Of a stretch of 64,000 bases of DNA, positions 1 to 8,430 are shown in pieces. Each line of letters opens with the position of its first letter. Position 1 is the stretch's first letter. Source of the stretch: Flavobacterium sp. N502536. Its GTDB lineage: Bacteria; Bacteroidota; Bacteroidia; Flavobacteriales; Flavobacteriaceae. The notes under the pieces were generated by a model. That model saw only the letters and a program-made list of their open reading frames with translations. It searched no databases and had not been told where the DNA came from. The stretch is from NCBI RefSeq assembly GCF_025947345.1, contig NZ_CP110011.1, positions 3,968,001-4,032,000 of the forward strand. The letters run 5' to 3'. The position numbers were made by a program, and so were the translations under genes.

Positions 1-84
1 AATAGAAAATCCTTTTAATCTTTATAATCCGTGGTAAAAAACTATCCTTTTTGAATGAGCGGAATGACCTTTGTACCAGTAAGT
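1..84 (-). repeat. Duplicated 3' end fragment of the adjacent oxidoreductase gene
   Basis: These 84 bases match positions 142-225 at an offset of 141, with three substitutions by eye. Read on the minus strand, 42-84 encodes 13 codons plus a stop that mirror the last residues of the flavin oxidoreductase (LTGTKVIPLIQKG against LIGTKVIPLVQKG). Upstream of those codons the match ends abruptly at a palindromic repeat. It looks like the remnant of a duplicated gene end or of a lost tandem paralogue. The repeat may continue to the left of the window. Confidence 0.75.
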
Positions 85-94
85 GTCCTATACT

Positions 95-127
95 AAACCC
101 GACAGGTTTTAAAAACCTGTCGGGTTT
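95..127. repeat. Palindromic intergenic repeat, copy 1
   Basis: A perfect palindrome with 16-base arms (AAACCCGACAGGTTTT and its complement) around one base. It sits between the duplicated gene-end fragment and the oxidoreductase gene. Related copies occur at 1309-1341, 42834-42866 and 42977-43006, so this is a dispersed repeat family as well as a possible terminator hairpin. Confidence 0.8.
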
Positions 128-141
128 GTTTGTTATTGAGA

Positions 142-225
142 AATAGAAAATCCTTTTAATCTTTATAATCCGTGGTAAAAAACTATCCTTTTTGAACAAG
201 CGGAATGACCTTTGTACCAATAAGT
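142..225 (-). repeat. Second copy of the 84-bp direct repeat (contains the gene's own 3' end)
   Basis: This is the intact partner of the repeat at 1-84. It includes the stop codon of the flavin oxidoreductase at 183-185 and 41 bases beyond it. The part outside the gene carries a TTTTAATC...GTGG-type string also seen near 33670 and 33985. Confidence 0.75.
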
Positions 226-1205
226 TCTATCGCATTCATTAGTTGTGTATGGGTAAGGCCTGCATTATCCATTTGAAATGTAAATCTTGAAATTCCGCCA
301 AGTGATTCGCTGTGGCGCAAGAGTTTATCGGCAATGCGTTCAGGATCGCCTACAACCAAAACACCCAGATCGTCAATTAAACCGTCAAATTTGGCTCTGG
401 TAACCGGTGGCCAGCCGCGTTCTAATCCTAATTTTGTCCAAAGTTCAGCATAACCGGGATAATATTCTTCGATGGCTTTTGCGGTAGTGCTTGCTGTAAA
501 TCCTGGTGAATGTAAACCTACCTGAAGTTCTTCGGGCTGGTAACCAGCTGCTTTTCCTGCTTCACGATACAAGTCTACTAGCGGACGGAAACGATGTGTC
601 TGACCTCCGATAACGGCTACCATTAAAGGCAAACCTAAGGATCCGGCTCTTACAAAAGACTCGGGTGTTCCGCCAACGCCTAACCAGACGGGTAGTTTTT
701 CCTGTATAGCCCTCGGATAAACCGGAAGATTGTTCAAAGCGGGACGAAATTTCCCCGACCAGGTCACAAATTCATTGTCTCTGATTTGAAGTAAGAGTTC
801 TAATTTTTCTTTAAAAAGCGCGTCATAGTCATTCAGATTAAATCCGAAAAGAGGGTAAGCTTCGATTGAAGAACCGCGGCCTACTACAATTTCAGCTCTT
901 CCTTTTGAAATTAAGTCAAGAGTTGCAAAACTTTGATAGACTCTTACCGGGTCGGCAGCACTTAAAACTGAAACCGCACTTGACAATCGAATGCGTTTTG
1001 TTCGTGCTGCGGCAGCACTTAAAATTACGGCGGTAGCCGAATCTAAAAACTCTTTTTTATGGTGTTCACCAATTCCAAAAACGTCAAGTCCGGCCTGATC
1101 TGCCAGCTCGATTCTTTGGAGTAATTGTTCCATTGCATCAACACTGCTTAAGGTATTGTGGTCTCCGTACATCGCCGAAGCGAAACTGTCAATTCCTATT
1201 TCCAT
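183..1205 (-). CDS. LLM-class flavin-dependent oxidoreductase
   Basis: A protein of about 340 residues in the bacterial-luciferase-like (LLM) flavin monooxygenase superfamily, which uses reduced FMN or F420 in a TIM barrel. Visible family features are the N-terminal strand MEIGIDSF, the FGIGEHH motif near residue 48, the AEIVVGRGSS segment near residue 105 and the PVWLGVGGTPES segment near residue 175. The substrate cannot be told. An ATG four codons upstream (1217) is also possible; I prefer 1205 because family members usually begin MEIGIDSF and A-rich DNA precedes it. The gene stands alone, bracketed by two copies of a palindromic repeat, and its last codons are duplicated at 42-84. Confidence 0.85.
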   Translation of the reverse strand: MEIGIDSFASAMYGDHNTLSSVDAMEQLLQRIELADQAGLDVFGIGEHHKKEFLDSATAVILSAAAARTKRIRLSSAVSVLSAADPVRVYQSFATLDLISKGRAEIVVGRGSSIEAYPLFGFNLNDYDALFKEKLELLLQIRDNEFVTWSGKFRPALNNLPVYPRAIQEKLPVWLGVGGTPESFVRAGSLGLPLMVAVIGGQTHRFRPLVDLYREAGKAAGYQPEELQVGLHSPGFTASTTAKAIEEYYPGYAELWTKLGLERGWPPVTRAKFDGLIDDLGVLVVGDPERIADKLLRHSESLGGISRFTFQMDNAGLTHTQLMNAIELIGTKVIPLVQKG

Positions 1206-1308
1206 TTTTTTTAGCATTAGGCTTTAAGCCTTAAACAATATGCTTTTCCAGAAAGCCTACAGCTCAATGCTTATCGCGGTTACGGTTATTAGAGTATTAT
1301 CGCCTAGT

Positions 1309-1341
1309 AAACCCGACAGTTTTTTAAAACCTGTCGGGTTT
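1309..1341. repeat. Palindromic intergenic repeat, copy 2
   Basis: An imperfect copy of the CCCGACAGGTTTT palindrome with one base altered in the left arm (ACAGTTTTTT in place of ACAGGTTTT). It lies between the start of the oxidoreductase gene and the end of the DUF1634 gene. A hairpin of this kind could end transcription of the minus-strand DUF1634 operon. Confidence 0.7.
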
Positions 1342-1409
1342 GATTGTTATTAAGTTATATGTTTTTTCAAAAAGCCTATAGCCTATAGCTTAAGGCTTAC
1401 AGCTTATAA

Positions 1410-1817
1410 TCAATGAGAAAAACCAAAGGAAACACTAATCAGAATAATCACAATAACAATTAAGGTGATCCCTACATACAGATAATCCTTTTCCAGTAAA
1501 AAAGAAAATAGTGACAGTAAAACACGTAAAACCGGGGTTAGAAAAAGCAGGATGATCCCAAAAAAGATCAACGATTCACCATTTCCCTGAATTACGCCCT
1601 GATAAATTGCTGAAACGACTTCAAAAATATTGCGGTCATTTTCATGAAAGACCGAGTAATCTTCAATGTCTGTGCTATGCGCCATCAAATAAACAATTCC
1701 GCCAATAAAAGCGACTGATAAGGAAATCCAAACGCCATAACGCAATAAGTTTCCAATAATGGTTTGAAAATCCTTTTCTCCAAATTTTTCGTGTTGCATA
1801 GTCTTAGATTTTTCCAT
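1410..1817 (-). CDS. DUF1634 membrane protein, partner of TauE/SafE exporter
   Basis: A 135-residue protein with three hydrophobic segments (about residues 28-47, 82-105 and 112-133), matching the size and layout of DUF1634 proteins. In many genomes DUF1634 genes lie directly beside a TauE/SafE-type exporter, as here: the upstream exporter gene ends at 1804, so the two reading frames overlap by 14 bases if the first ATG is used. A second ATG six codons in would leave a 4-base gap. The pair is almost certainly one operon. The biochemical role of DUF1634 is not established; I infer an accessory role in anion export. Confidence 0.75.
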   Translation of the reverse strand: MEKSKTMQHEKFGEKDFQTIIGNLLRYGVWISLSVAFIGGIVYLMAHSTDIEDYSVFHENDRNIFEVVSAIYQGVIQGNGESLIFFGIILLFLTPVLRVLLSLFSFLLEKDYLYVGITLIVIVIILISVSFGFSH

Positions 1818-2640
1818 TAATTCCGTTATAGATCATATTTACCGCAAGTACAAAGATCAGACAGGCAAAAAAGATACGTAGCTTTTTAGGATTCGTTTTA
1901 ACCAAAACTTTGGCACCCGCCATCGCACCAAACAGCACACCAATTACTACGGGCATACAAATTCCGGGTTCAATGTATCCTTTTTGAATATAAATAACAG
2001 AACTCGCCATTGCCGTAACGCCCATCATAAAATTACTGGTTGTGGTAGAAACTTTAAACGGAATTCTCATAATATTGTCCATGGCAATGACTTTAAAAGC
2101 ACCAGAACCTATTCCTAATAAACCCGACATCATTCCGGCAATTCCCATCATACCAAAACCACCTACGACATTTTTGGTTCCGTAACGAATTATTTCACCG
2201 TGATGCGAAGGATAAGTACCTTCTAACCTCAACTTTTTAGCCAGAGGACTGGATTCTAAAACGATATGTTCTTCTTTTTTTCGAAGAGAATTGATAGCCG
2301 AGAAAATTAAAGTAAGTCCGAATAAAACGGCAATAAAAGAAGTAGGGGCGATGGTTGAAAGTAAGGCTCCGCAAACGGCACCAATTGTGGTAGCAATTTC
2401 GAGAAAGATACCCAGTCGCATGTTGGTGATTCCCTCTCTGACATAAGCGGCGGCAGAACCTGAGGAAGTGGCAATTACCGAAACCAGTGCAGCGCCAATT
2501 GCATAATGAATGTCGACACCAAGAATGACTGTTAAAAGTGGAATTATGATAATCCCGCCACCTAAACCTGATAATGAACCAATAAAACCTGCTAAAAAAG
2601 CACCAAGAATCATAATCAGGGTAAACGTAAGTACTGTCAT
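1804..2640 (-). CDS. TauE/SafE (TSUP) family sulfite/organosulfonate exporter
   Basis: An inner-membrane protein of about 278 residues with roughly eight hydrophobic helices. The N-terminal GFIGSLSGLGGGIIIIPLL and the later GIAGMMSGLLGIGSGAFKV segments are the two glycine-rich repeats typical of TSUP transporters. Members move sulfite, sulfonates or related C2 anions across the inner membrane; the exact substrate here is unknown. ATG at 2640 is chosen over an in-frame TTG three codons upstream. It is the first gene of a two-gene minus-strand operon with the DUF1634 gene. Confidence 0.85.
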   Translation of the reverse strand: MTVLTFTLIMILGAFLAGFIGSLSGLGGGIIIIPLLTVILGVDIHYAIGAALVSVIATSSGSAAAYVREGITNMRLGIFLEIATTIGAVCGALLSTIAPTSFIAVLFGLTLIFSAINSLRKKEEHIVLESSPLAKKLRLEGTYPSHHGEIIRYGTKNVVGGFGMMGIAGMMSGLLGIGSGAFKVIAMDNIMRIPFKVSTTTSNFMMGVTAMASSVIYIQKGYIEPGICMPVVIGVLFGAMAGAKVLVKTNPKKLRIFFACLIFVLAVNMIYNGINGKI

Positions 2641-2829
2641 TCGAATCAATTTTGTTACCGCTAATTTACGAATTGATATTGGGAGGGAAAATGTTTTATT
2701 TCATAATTAAAAACTAAAATAGCTTAATTCTAAAATTTAAAGGGTGAAAAAAAACACAAAAATGGACTTAACTGGTTGATTATAGGATAAAAACCAGAGT
2801 TTAAGAATGAAACGCTAAAAAAGAGGTAC

Positions 2830-3060
2830 TTACAGGTTGTCGTCTATTATTTTTTGGACACTGCTGATAAAAGTCTCTGTGTTTTTGACATCTTGCTTGA
2901 TGTATAAATCGTATTCGTTTAATTTATACTGATCGATCATGTCTTTTTTTAAGTATTTGATGATGGATTCTAGAGTCCGGGTATCCTCCTCATTCAGTTT
3001 CTTTAACTCCCGTTGTTTGCTTTTGAGATAATCTAAACTCTTTTTTAATCTCTGAACCAT
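2830..3060 (-). CDS. Small charged hypothetical protein
   Basis: A 76-residue reading frame starting at ATG 3060 (MVQRLKKSLDYLKSKQREL...). It is rich in Lys, Glu and Leu and is predicted by eye to be mostly helical or coiled coil, with no membrane segment or signal peptide. The open frame extends to a TTG at 3201, but the extra N-terminal stretch is unlike a conserved protein. I do not recognise a family. It stands alone between the exporter operon and the DoxX gene. Positions 3061-3376 otherwise hold no gene I can support. Confidence 0.4.
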   Translation of the reverse strand: MVQRLKKSLDYLKSKQRELKKLNEEDTRTLESIIKYLKKDMIDQYKLNEYDLYIKQDVKNTETFISSVQKIIDDNL

Positions 3061-3376
3061 TAATTTTTCCAATCTCTTCCTTCGTTTAAAATTATTAACA
3101 CAAACGATAATCCGGAAGATTTTAAGCTCAATATGCCCCAAAAACCATTTCCATTTGAGCTTAATTCCTCCGGAGTATCGTATTCCCTTACATACGTTCA
3201 AATTGAGAATTTAGATTTAAGAAATGTTATAAAATTTTCAAAGTGCCTTATAAAATTTGCACGCGAAGCAGTCAGGTGTTTGAAAACCTGGCACTTAGGT
3301 GTTTTGTAGGTTGAAGAATACAAAAAAGCAGTAGATGGCCCTGCGGATTTTTTTGGGTGTAAGGATTTTAAAAATC

Positions 3377-3814
3377 TTATTTTGACTGATTGTCTAAAGC
3401 AAGATAAGTTCTGTCTAAGGTCGAAAGCAGTAAAGCAGCTGCAGCACTTGTTAGAACCGAGTAATCAAAAGGAGCTTTTACCGAAACCGAAACTGCCATT
3501 GAAAGGGCAAAAAGCAACATTAAAGCGGAAGTTCCTAAAGCAACTTGACGGGTTTTAAATCCTAGGATTAAAAACAAACCAAACACAATCTCGAAAAAAG
3601 TAGCCAAAGCTCCTAAAACTTCTGCTAAGGATTTACTGGCAAAGGAATTTAAAGTTTGGGTGTAAAGAATAAAATTGTCCCAGTTTCCCCATGCAACTCC
3701 GGGAGCGCCTGGTGCGCCCCAAAGACCAAAACGGTCGGCAACGGCAGAGAGCATCGTAATTCCCAAAACAATTCTTAAAACGAAACCTGCCTGTGCTGTA
3801 CCTATTTTTTTCAT
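3377..3814 (-). CDS. DoxX family membrane protein
   Basis: A protein of about 145 residues with four hydrophobic segments, beginning MKKIGTAQAGFVLRIVLGITML. The first helix with an Arg after FVL, the ALATFFEIVFGLFLILGFKTR segment in the middle and the C-terminal helix pair are the DoxX/SURF4-like layout. DoxX proteins are small quinone-linked or redox-associated inner-membrane proteins. ATG 3814 is used; the longer frame begins with TTG. It lies 71 bases downstream of the HxlR regulator on the same strand and is probably cotranscribed with it, which points to a redox or electrophile-stress role. Confidence 0.8.
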   Translation of the reverse strand: MKKIGTAQAGFVLRIVLGITMLSAVADRFGLWGAPGAPGVAWGNWDNFILYTQTLNSFASKSLAEVLGALATFFEIVFGLFLILGFKTRQVALGTSALMLLFALSMAVSVSVKAPFDYSVLTSAAAALLLSTLDRTYLALDNQSK

Positions 3815-3885
3815 CTCGATCTTTTTATGTAAAGATAACAAGATGTTGGGCTACTTTGGATGATTATTTTTTAGACCGGACTACT

Positions 3886-4254
3886 TTAAGAGTTCTTAAA
3901 GCCATCTTCCTTATCTTTAAAGGCCCATGTTGCCATAGCTTCGATAACCGGCATTAATCCCTTTCCCGAAGCACTTAAGCTATAAGTCACAAAAGGAGGT
4001 ACAACCGGTTTGGCTTCTCTAATGACAAGTTGGTCGGCTTCGAGCTGTTTTAAATGTTGTATCAGCATCTTTTCAGTAACTGCTGGGATGGCCCTTTTTA
4101 GTTCGCTGTAACGCTTGCTTCCGCCTGAAAGATGGTAAATGATAATGGGTTTCCAATAGCCTCCAATTTTTTCCATTACATAAGTTACAGGGCATTTGTC
4201 TAAAGCATATTGCTTGTTTTCCTGAATAGTTGATGATTCTTTGATTGCGGTCAT
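3886..4254 (-). CDS. HxlR family transcriptional regulator
   Basis: A 122-residue winged-helix protein of the HxlR family (relatives: YodB, QorR, HypR). It carries the family signature CPVTYVMEKIGGYWKPIIIYHL near residues 21-42 with Cys21 in the position of the redox-sensing N-terminal cysteine known from YodB/QorR-type regulators, then the recognition region FSELKRAIP-like (YSELKRAIPAVTEKML) and the wing. It is divergent from an NmrA-type oxidoreductase gene, the classic HxlR arrangement, and an inverted repeat lies in the shared promoter region. I infer that it represses the oxidoreductase and itself and responds to quinones or other electrophiles. Confidence 0.88.
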   Translation of the reverse strand: MTAIKESSTIQENKQYALDKCPVTYVMEKIGGYWKPIIIYHLSGGSKRYSELKRAIPAVTEKMLIQHLKQLEADQLVIREAKPVVPPFVTYSLSASGKGLMPVIEAMATWAFKDKEDGFKNS

Positions 4255-4269
4255 AGTGCATACTTTAGG

Positions 4270-4308
4270 GTAAGTACTTGTATAAAAGTAAGTACAAATA
4301 TACCTTTG
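4270..4308 (+). promoter_or_regulatory. Promoter of the NmrA gene with candidate HxlR operator
   Basis: A flavobacterial-type promoter is visible: TTG at 4278-4280, 20 bases, then TACCTTTG at 4301-4308. The inverted repeat TACTTgtataaAAGTA at 4275-4290 covers the TTG element, and GTAAGTAC occurs twice (4270-4277 and 4288-4295), 18 bases apart. A repressor bound here would block the promoter, which fits the divergent HxlR gene. Confidence 0.6.
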
Positions 4309-4335
4309 TTACAGAACATAAAAAAATAAACAGAG

Positions 4336-5214
4336 ATGAAAATTACAATTTCAGGATCATTAGGAAACATAGGTAAACCATTGACCGAAAAACTTATTGC
4401 CTCAGGACATGAGGTAACAGTAATCAGCAGCAGTTCAGACCGGATAAAAGCGATTGAAGCAATAGGTGCCAAAGCAGCAATAGGCTCTGTTAGTGATGCC
4501 GTTTTTTTACAAAGTACATTCGAAGGAGCTGATGCTGTATTTGCAATGACTCCGCCTAATATGGGAGGCGTTAATATCATTGCCAATACTACTGATGCGG
4601 GTAAAGCACTTGCAAAAGCCATAACTGCTGCCGGAGTAAAACGTGTTGTAATGCTGAGCAGTATTGGTGCAGATTTACCTGGGGGGAATGGTCCAATTGC
4701 AGGGCTTCATAACATCGAGAAATTGTATGAGGCATTAGATAAGGTATCGGTTACGTATCTTCGTGCCGGTTTTTTCTATACCAATTTGTACCATGATGTT
4801 CCAATGATTAAGGGAGCGGGTATTATCGGATCAAATTACCCTTCTAACCGTACAATTCCTTTTGTACATCCTGAAGATATTGCCGCAGCGGTGTCAGAAG
4901 AATTACTAAAAACGATAGCGGGAAAGAACATCCGTTATATTGTTAGTGATGTACGAACTCCAAATGAGGTAGCCAAAACTTTAGGATCAGCCATTGGAAA
5001 ACCGGATTTGCCATGGGTAGAATTTACCGATGCGCAATCTCTTGACGGAATGAAACAAGCGGGACTACCGGAAGAAATTGCCGAATTGTATACCGAAATG
5101 GGATCAGGTTTTAGAAACGGTAAAATCGCAGCACATTTCTTAAGCGATTATAGTGCTGTTGAGGGACGAATTAAACTGGAAGATTTTGCAAAAGAATTTG
5201 CAGCTAAATTTTAA
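4336..5214 (+). CDS. NmrA-like / SDR-a NAD(P)H-binding oxidoreductase
   Basis: A 292-residue atypical short-chain dehydrogenase of the NmrA/QorB (YtfG) type. The N-terminal Rossmann motif GSLGNIG (residues 6-12, GxxGxxG) binds NAD(P)H, followed by the usual SDR-a segments VMLSSIGAD and YLRAGFFYTNL. Relatives include quinone reductases and redox-sensing NmrA proteins. It is transcribed divergently from the HxlR regulator and followed by a terminator and then a second quinone-reductase-like gene. I infer an electrophile or quinone reduction role; it could also act as a cofactor sensor. Confidence 0.85.
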   Translation: MKITISGSLGNIGKPLTEKLIASGHEVTVISSSSDRIKAIEAIGAKAAIGSVSDAVFLQSTFEGADAVFAMTPPNMGGVNIIANTTDAGKALAKAITAAGVKRVVMLSSIGADLPGGNGPIAGLHNIEKLYEALDKVSVTYLRAGFFYTNLYHDVPMIKGAGIIGSNYPSNRTIPFVHPEDIAAAVSEELLKTIAGKNIRYIVSDVRTPNEVAKTLGSAIGKPDLPWVEFTDAQSLDGMKQAGLPEEIAELYTEMGSGFRNGKIAAHFLSDYSAVEGRIKLEDFAKEFAAKF

Positions 5215-5228
5215 AGAGTAAAAGTAAG

Positions 5229-5257
5229 AAGCTGGTTTTAGGATCAGCTTTTTTTGT
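5229..5257 (+). terminator. Rho-independent terminator after the NmrA gene
   Basis: A short hairpin with AAGCTG and CAGCTT arms is followed by a run of T residues, 15 bases after the stop codon. Orientation fits the plus-strand gene that ends at 5214. Confidence 0.6.
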
Positions 5258-5291
5258 ATTTGAGAATTAGAAAGTGATGTTGAATTTTGAC

Positions 5292-5354
5292 AAAAATATA
5301 CCAGTTTATCATAAAAATATACCGTTTGTAAAATTGGAACTGCGTTTATCTTTG
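5292..5354 (+). promoter_or_regulatory. Promoter of the MDR gene with two 21-bp-spaced direct repeats
   Basis: TTG at 5326-5328, an 18-base spacer and TATCTTTG at 5347-5354 form a canonical flavobacterial promoter 31 bases before the ATG. Just upstream, AAAAATATACCAGTTT (5292-5307) is repeated as AAAAATATACCGTTT (5313-5327), 21 bases apart and running into the TTG element. The spacing of two helical turns suggests a regulator binding site. Confidence 0.6.
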
Positions 5355-5384
5355 TAGTATTCATACAACTTAAAAAGTATAAAG

Positions 5385-6398
5385 ATGAAAGCCATAGGAT
5401 TTAAAACATCGTTGCCAATTGCTGAAGAAGAGAGTTTTATAACATTTGAAACTCCAAAACCAGTTCCGGGAGCGCGTGATTTAGTAGTTAAAATTAGTGC
5501 AGTATCCGTTAATCCGGTTGATTTTAAAATTCGTCAGAATAGTGCAAAAGATACCGTTTTAGAAAACCCGAAAATTATAGGCTGGGATGCTGTGGGTATT
5601 GTAGAGGCAGTAGGTGAGAAGGTGACTTTGTTTAAGGTAGGTGATGAAGTTTTTTATGCCGGAGACATTACCAAACCAGGCAGCAATGCCGAATACCAAA
5701 GTATTGACGAACGAATTGTGGGCAGAAAACCAAAATCCTTAAGCATTGAAGAATCGGCTGTGATGCCGCTGACTGGTTTAACGGCCTGGGAAATTCTTTT
5801 TGACCGTATTCGAATCAATCCGGAGAAAGACAAAGGCAAATCAATTTTAATCATTGGAGGTGCAGGAGGAGTAGGTTCGATCGCCATTCAACTGGCCAAG
5901 AAAATTGCGGGTTTGACCGTTATTGCAACAGCATCGCGTCCCGAAACTATCGCCTGGTGTAAAGAGCAGGGTGCCGACTTCGTGGTCGATCACAAAAACC
6001 TCATTGCTTCGGTTCAGGAAGCCGGATTTCAACAGGTCGATTTTATTTTAGATTTTGTAGACACTAATTCCTATTGGGATATCATGGTGGAATTAATTAA
6101 ACCCCAAGGTCATATTGCTTCTATTACCGGAAGCAGTGATCCGGTTGCGTTGAACAAACTCAAAAATAAAAGTGCTTCTTTCTCCTGGGAACTGATGTAC
6201 ACACGATCTATGTTTGAAACCGATGATATGCAGGAACAACACATTATTCTGAATAAATTGGCTGATCTCTTAGATAAAGGAATTCTAAAATCGACACTCA
6301 ATCTAACGCTTAATGGTTTAACCGTAGGGAACTTCAAAAAAGCACATGAGCTTTTAGAATCGGGGAAAACGATTGGTAAGATTGCCATCAAATTTTAA
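5385..6398 (+). CDS. Zinc-type alcohol dehydrogenase-like / quinone reductase family protein (MDR)
   Basis: A 337-residue medium-chain dehydrogenase/reductase. The N-terminal GroES-like half includes SVNPVDFKIR and GWDAVGIVEAVG; the Rossmann half has GGAGGVGSIAIQLAK near residue 158 for NADPH binding. The cysteine-rich structural-zinc loop and the usual catalytic-zinc ligands are not evident, so it is probably a zinc-free quinone or enone reductase despite the family name. Its own promoter is visible. With the HxlR, DoxX and NmrA genes it makes a four-gene redox neighbourhood. Confidence 0.87.
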   Translation: MKAIGFKTSLPIAEEESFITFETPKPVPGARDLVVKISAVSVNPVDFKIRQNSAKDTVLENPKIIGWDAVGIVEAVGEKVTLFKVGDEVFYAGDITKPGSNAEYQSIDERIVGRKPKSLSIEESAVMPLTGLTAWEILFDRIRINPEKDKGKSILIIGGAGGVGSIAIQLAKKIAGLTVIATASRPETIAWCKEQGADFVVDHKNLIASVQEAGFQQVDFILDFVDTNSYWDIMVELIKPQGHIASITGSSDPVALNKLKNKSASFSWELMYTRSMFETDDMQEQHIILNKLADLLDKGILKSTLNLTLNGLTVGNFKKAHELLESGKTIGKIAIKF

Positions 6399-6419
6399 AG
6401 CTAATTAGATGGTGAGCCA

Positions 6420-7124
6420 CTAGGAGTTTTTCAATATTTTAAAAACATATTCTTTATAGCTTGCTCCAATTGGGATTTCGATAGTTCCAATTTCAACATC
6501 ATAGGCGGTAAAGGCAGTAATGTTTTTTAAATTAATAATATAAGAGCGGTGTACCCGAAGAAAATCTTTTCCCTGAAGTTCCATTTCGATATCACCAATC
6601 TTGTATTTTGCGGTCAGTTTTACCCCTTCTTTTTGATGAACCACAATGTAATCTTTCACGCTTTCTATAAATAAAACACTATCCGTATTTATTTTATGAA
6701 ACTTAGATCCGTTTCTGATGTAAATAAAATTCTCCAGAGGCGGAGTTATAATCTTATTGTTAGTAGGGCCACTGATGCGTAAATAACGATCGGTGGCTTT
6801 AAAAAAACGATCAAAAGTGATGGGTTTGAGTAAATAATCTATAATATCAAGTTCATAACTCTCCAGCGCATATTCGCGATAGGCTGTTGTGAAAATAATG
6901 GAAGGGGGATTTTTTAGTGTTTTCAAAAAATCAATCCCGGTTATCTGTGGCATTTTAATGTCTAAAAACATAAGATCAACAGTCGTTGTTCTTAATACTT
7001 CGGCGGCTTTTAAAGCGTTTGGGCAAGTGCCTACAATCTCAAAATAATCCAACTTACTGATGTGGTTTTGCAGCAGGTTTATGGCCAAAGGCTCATCATC
7101 GACTAATAAACATCGTATCTTCAT
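6420..7124 (-). CDS. LytTR family response regulator
   Basis: A 234-residue two-component regulator. The receiver domain (residues 1-120) has acidic DD at 9-10, the phosphoacceptor Asp55 in LMFLDIKMP, the Thr in FTTAY and the Lys in YLLKPI. The C-terminal LytTR DNA-binding domain (about 135-234) has the typical DYIVVHQKEG and FLRVHRSYIINL segments. It follows the histidine kinase gene on the same strand with a 10-base gap, so the two form a LytS/LytTR-type pair. The likely target is the divergent outer-membrane barrel gene at 8431, inferred from position only. Confidence 0.93.
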   Translation of the reverse strand: MKIRCLLVDDEPLAINLLQNHISKLDYFEIVGTCPNALKAAEVLRTTTVDLMFLDIKMPQITGIDFLKTLKNPPSIIFTTAYREYALESYELDIIDYLLKPITFDRFFKATDRYLRISGPTNNKIITPPLENFIYIRNGSKFHKINTDSVLFIESVKDYIVVHQKEGVKLTAKYKIGDIEMELQGKDFLRVHRSYIINLKNITAFTAYDVEIGTIEIPIGASYKEYVFKILKNS

Positions 7125-7134
7125 CTTTCTTCGC

Positions 7135-8220
7135 TTAGTTGTGATCGTTTTGCAGGTTAACTTCTAAATGAGCCGTAAAATGCGTATCACTCTTTGTAAC
7201 CTTAAAAGTATAATTTTCCGGGTAAATTTTGTCCAGTTGCTGAACGATATTGTTCAGGCCGATCTTACCGTTTTCAGATTCAGTTTCACTTTTTCCAATC
7301 GTGTTTTTCACGGTAAAGCTAAAACGATTGTTTTCAACTTTTAAATCAATTGCAATGATCGGAGAGTTCCCGGTGTCTTCGCCGGCGCCATGTTTAAAGG
7401 CATTTTCGACTAACGAAAGTAAAATTAAGGGCGCAATAACACCATTATGATCGATATCGGTGGTAAAAATCACGCTAAGCCTTTCATCGTATCTCAACTT
7501 TTCAAGTGCAATATAATTGTTAAGCAAGGTGACCTCTTGGGAAATGGGCACATACGTTCCGCTACAGCGATACAAAATGCAATCTAATATCTCAGACAAA
7601 ACGGCAATGGATTGTGAGGTAATAGGAGAATTAATCAGCGAAAGCGAATAAATATTGTTTAGCGTATTAAATAAAAAATGAGGATTTAATTGAGCTTTCA
7701 GAATCTTTAACTCCGTTTCGGCTTTTTGTTTTTCCAGCAGTAATGCTTTTTTCTGAACGACATACTGATCTTTTATCAGTTTTATAAAGACAAAAAATAG
7801 CGAAAGAGAGAACGTATGCAAGAAATAAGACTGAAACAACTTTGGCAGATCGGTCATGATTTCAAAAAGAGATTCCTGCTCAAAAGGAGGTGTTCTAATA
7901 ATAGGTTCGAGCATGTAGATCACCATAGTTCGGGAGAAAGCCGAGATAAGATAACTGCCCACAATAAACTCGATCCATACCATAGTATGCTTTTTTCCCT
8001 TCATCAAACGCGGCAAAATCCGATAGGAAATAAAATAAGCTGCAAGCATTGAAAAGGACAGGTAGAATGCCGTTTCCAGCATTTCGTAGTGGATATAATT
8101 AATGGGGTCACGAAAAGTATTCTTGCTGATAAACATGATATAAACACAAGTCCAGAAAAGGACATGAGCTGTGACCCGATGGGCTGAAGTATAGTTGATG
8201 AGTTTCTCGAATGGTGACAT
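7135..8220 (-). CDS. LytS-like sensor histidine kinase
   Basis: A 361-residue inner-membrane kinase of the HPK7/8 type. Four hydrophobic helices occupy about residues 18-148; the phosphoacceptor His181 lies in QLNPHFLFNTLNN, and the ATPase region includes LVENAFKHGAG and GLNNIV. There is no separate periplasmic sensor domain, so the signal is probably sensed in or near the membrane. It is divergent from the TonB-type barrel gene and cotranscribed with the downstream LytTR regulator. Confidence 0.92.
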   Translation of the reverse strand: MSPFEKLINYTSAHRVTAHVLFWTCVYIMFISKNTFRDPINYIHYEMLETAFYLSFSMLAAYFISYRILPRLMKGKKHTMVWIEFIVGSYLISAFSRTMVIYMLEPIIRTPPFEQESLFEIMTDLPKLFQSYFLHTFSLSLFFVFIKLIKDQYVVQKKALLLEKQKAETELKILKAQLNPHFLFNTLNNIYSLSLINSPITSQSIAVLSEILDCILYRCSGTYVPISQEVTLLNNYIALEKLRYDERLSVIFTTDIDHNGVIAPLILLSLVENAFKHGAGEDTGNSPIIAIDLKVENNRFSFTVKNTIGKSETESENGKIGLNNIVQQLDKIYPENYTFKVTKSDTHFTAHLEVNLQNDHN

Positions 8221-8430
8221 AGTGGATCAAAGTTAGTATTTATTTGGAAAGAGAAACCGGCTGTCGACAAATAGGCCCAAAAAAGACATTAACGGGTAAA
8301 AAATGACGATAAACACAGTCTGTAATGTCAATTAGATTGTTTGTCGGTCTCAAAGAACTGTATGTCATGCGGGTCATTTTTGCAAGTAATTAAAGAGGAG
8401 TTTTGGTGAAAATTATAAACGCAACCAAAA

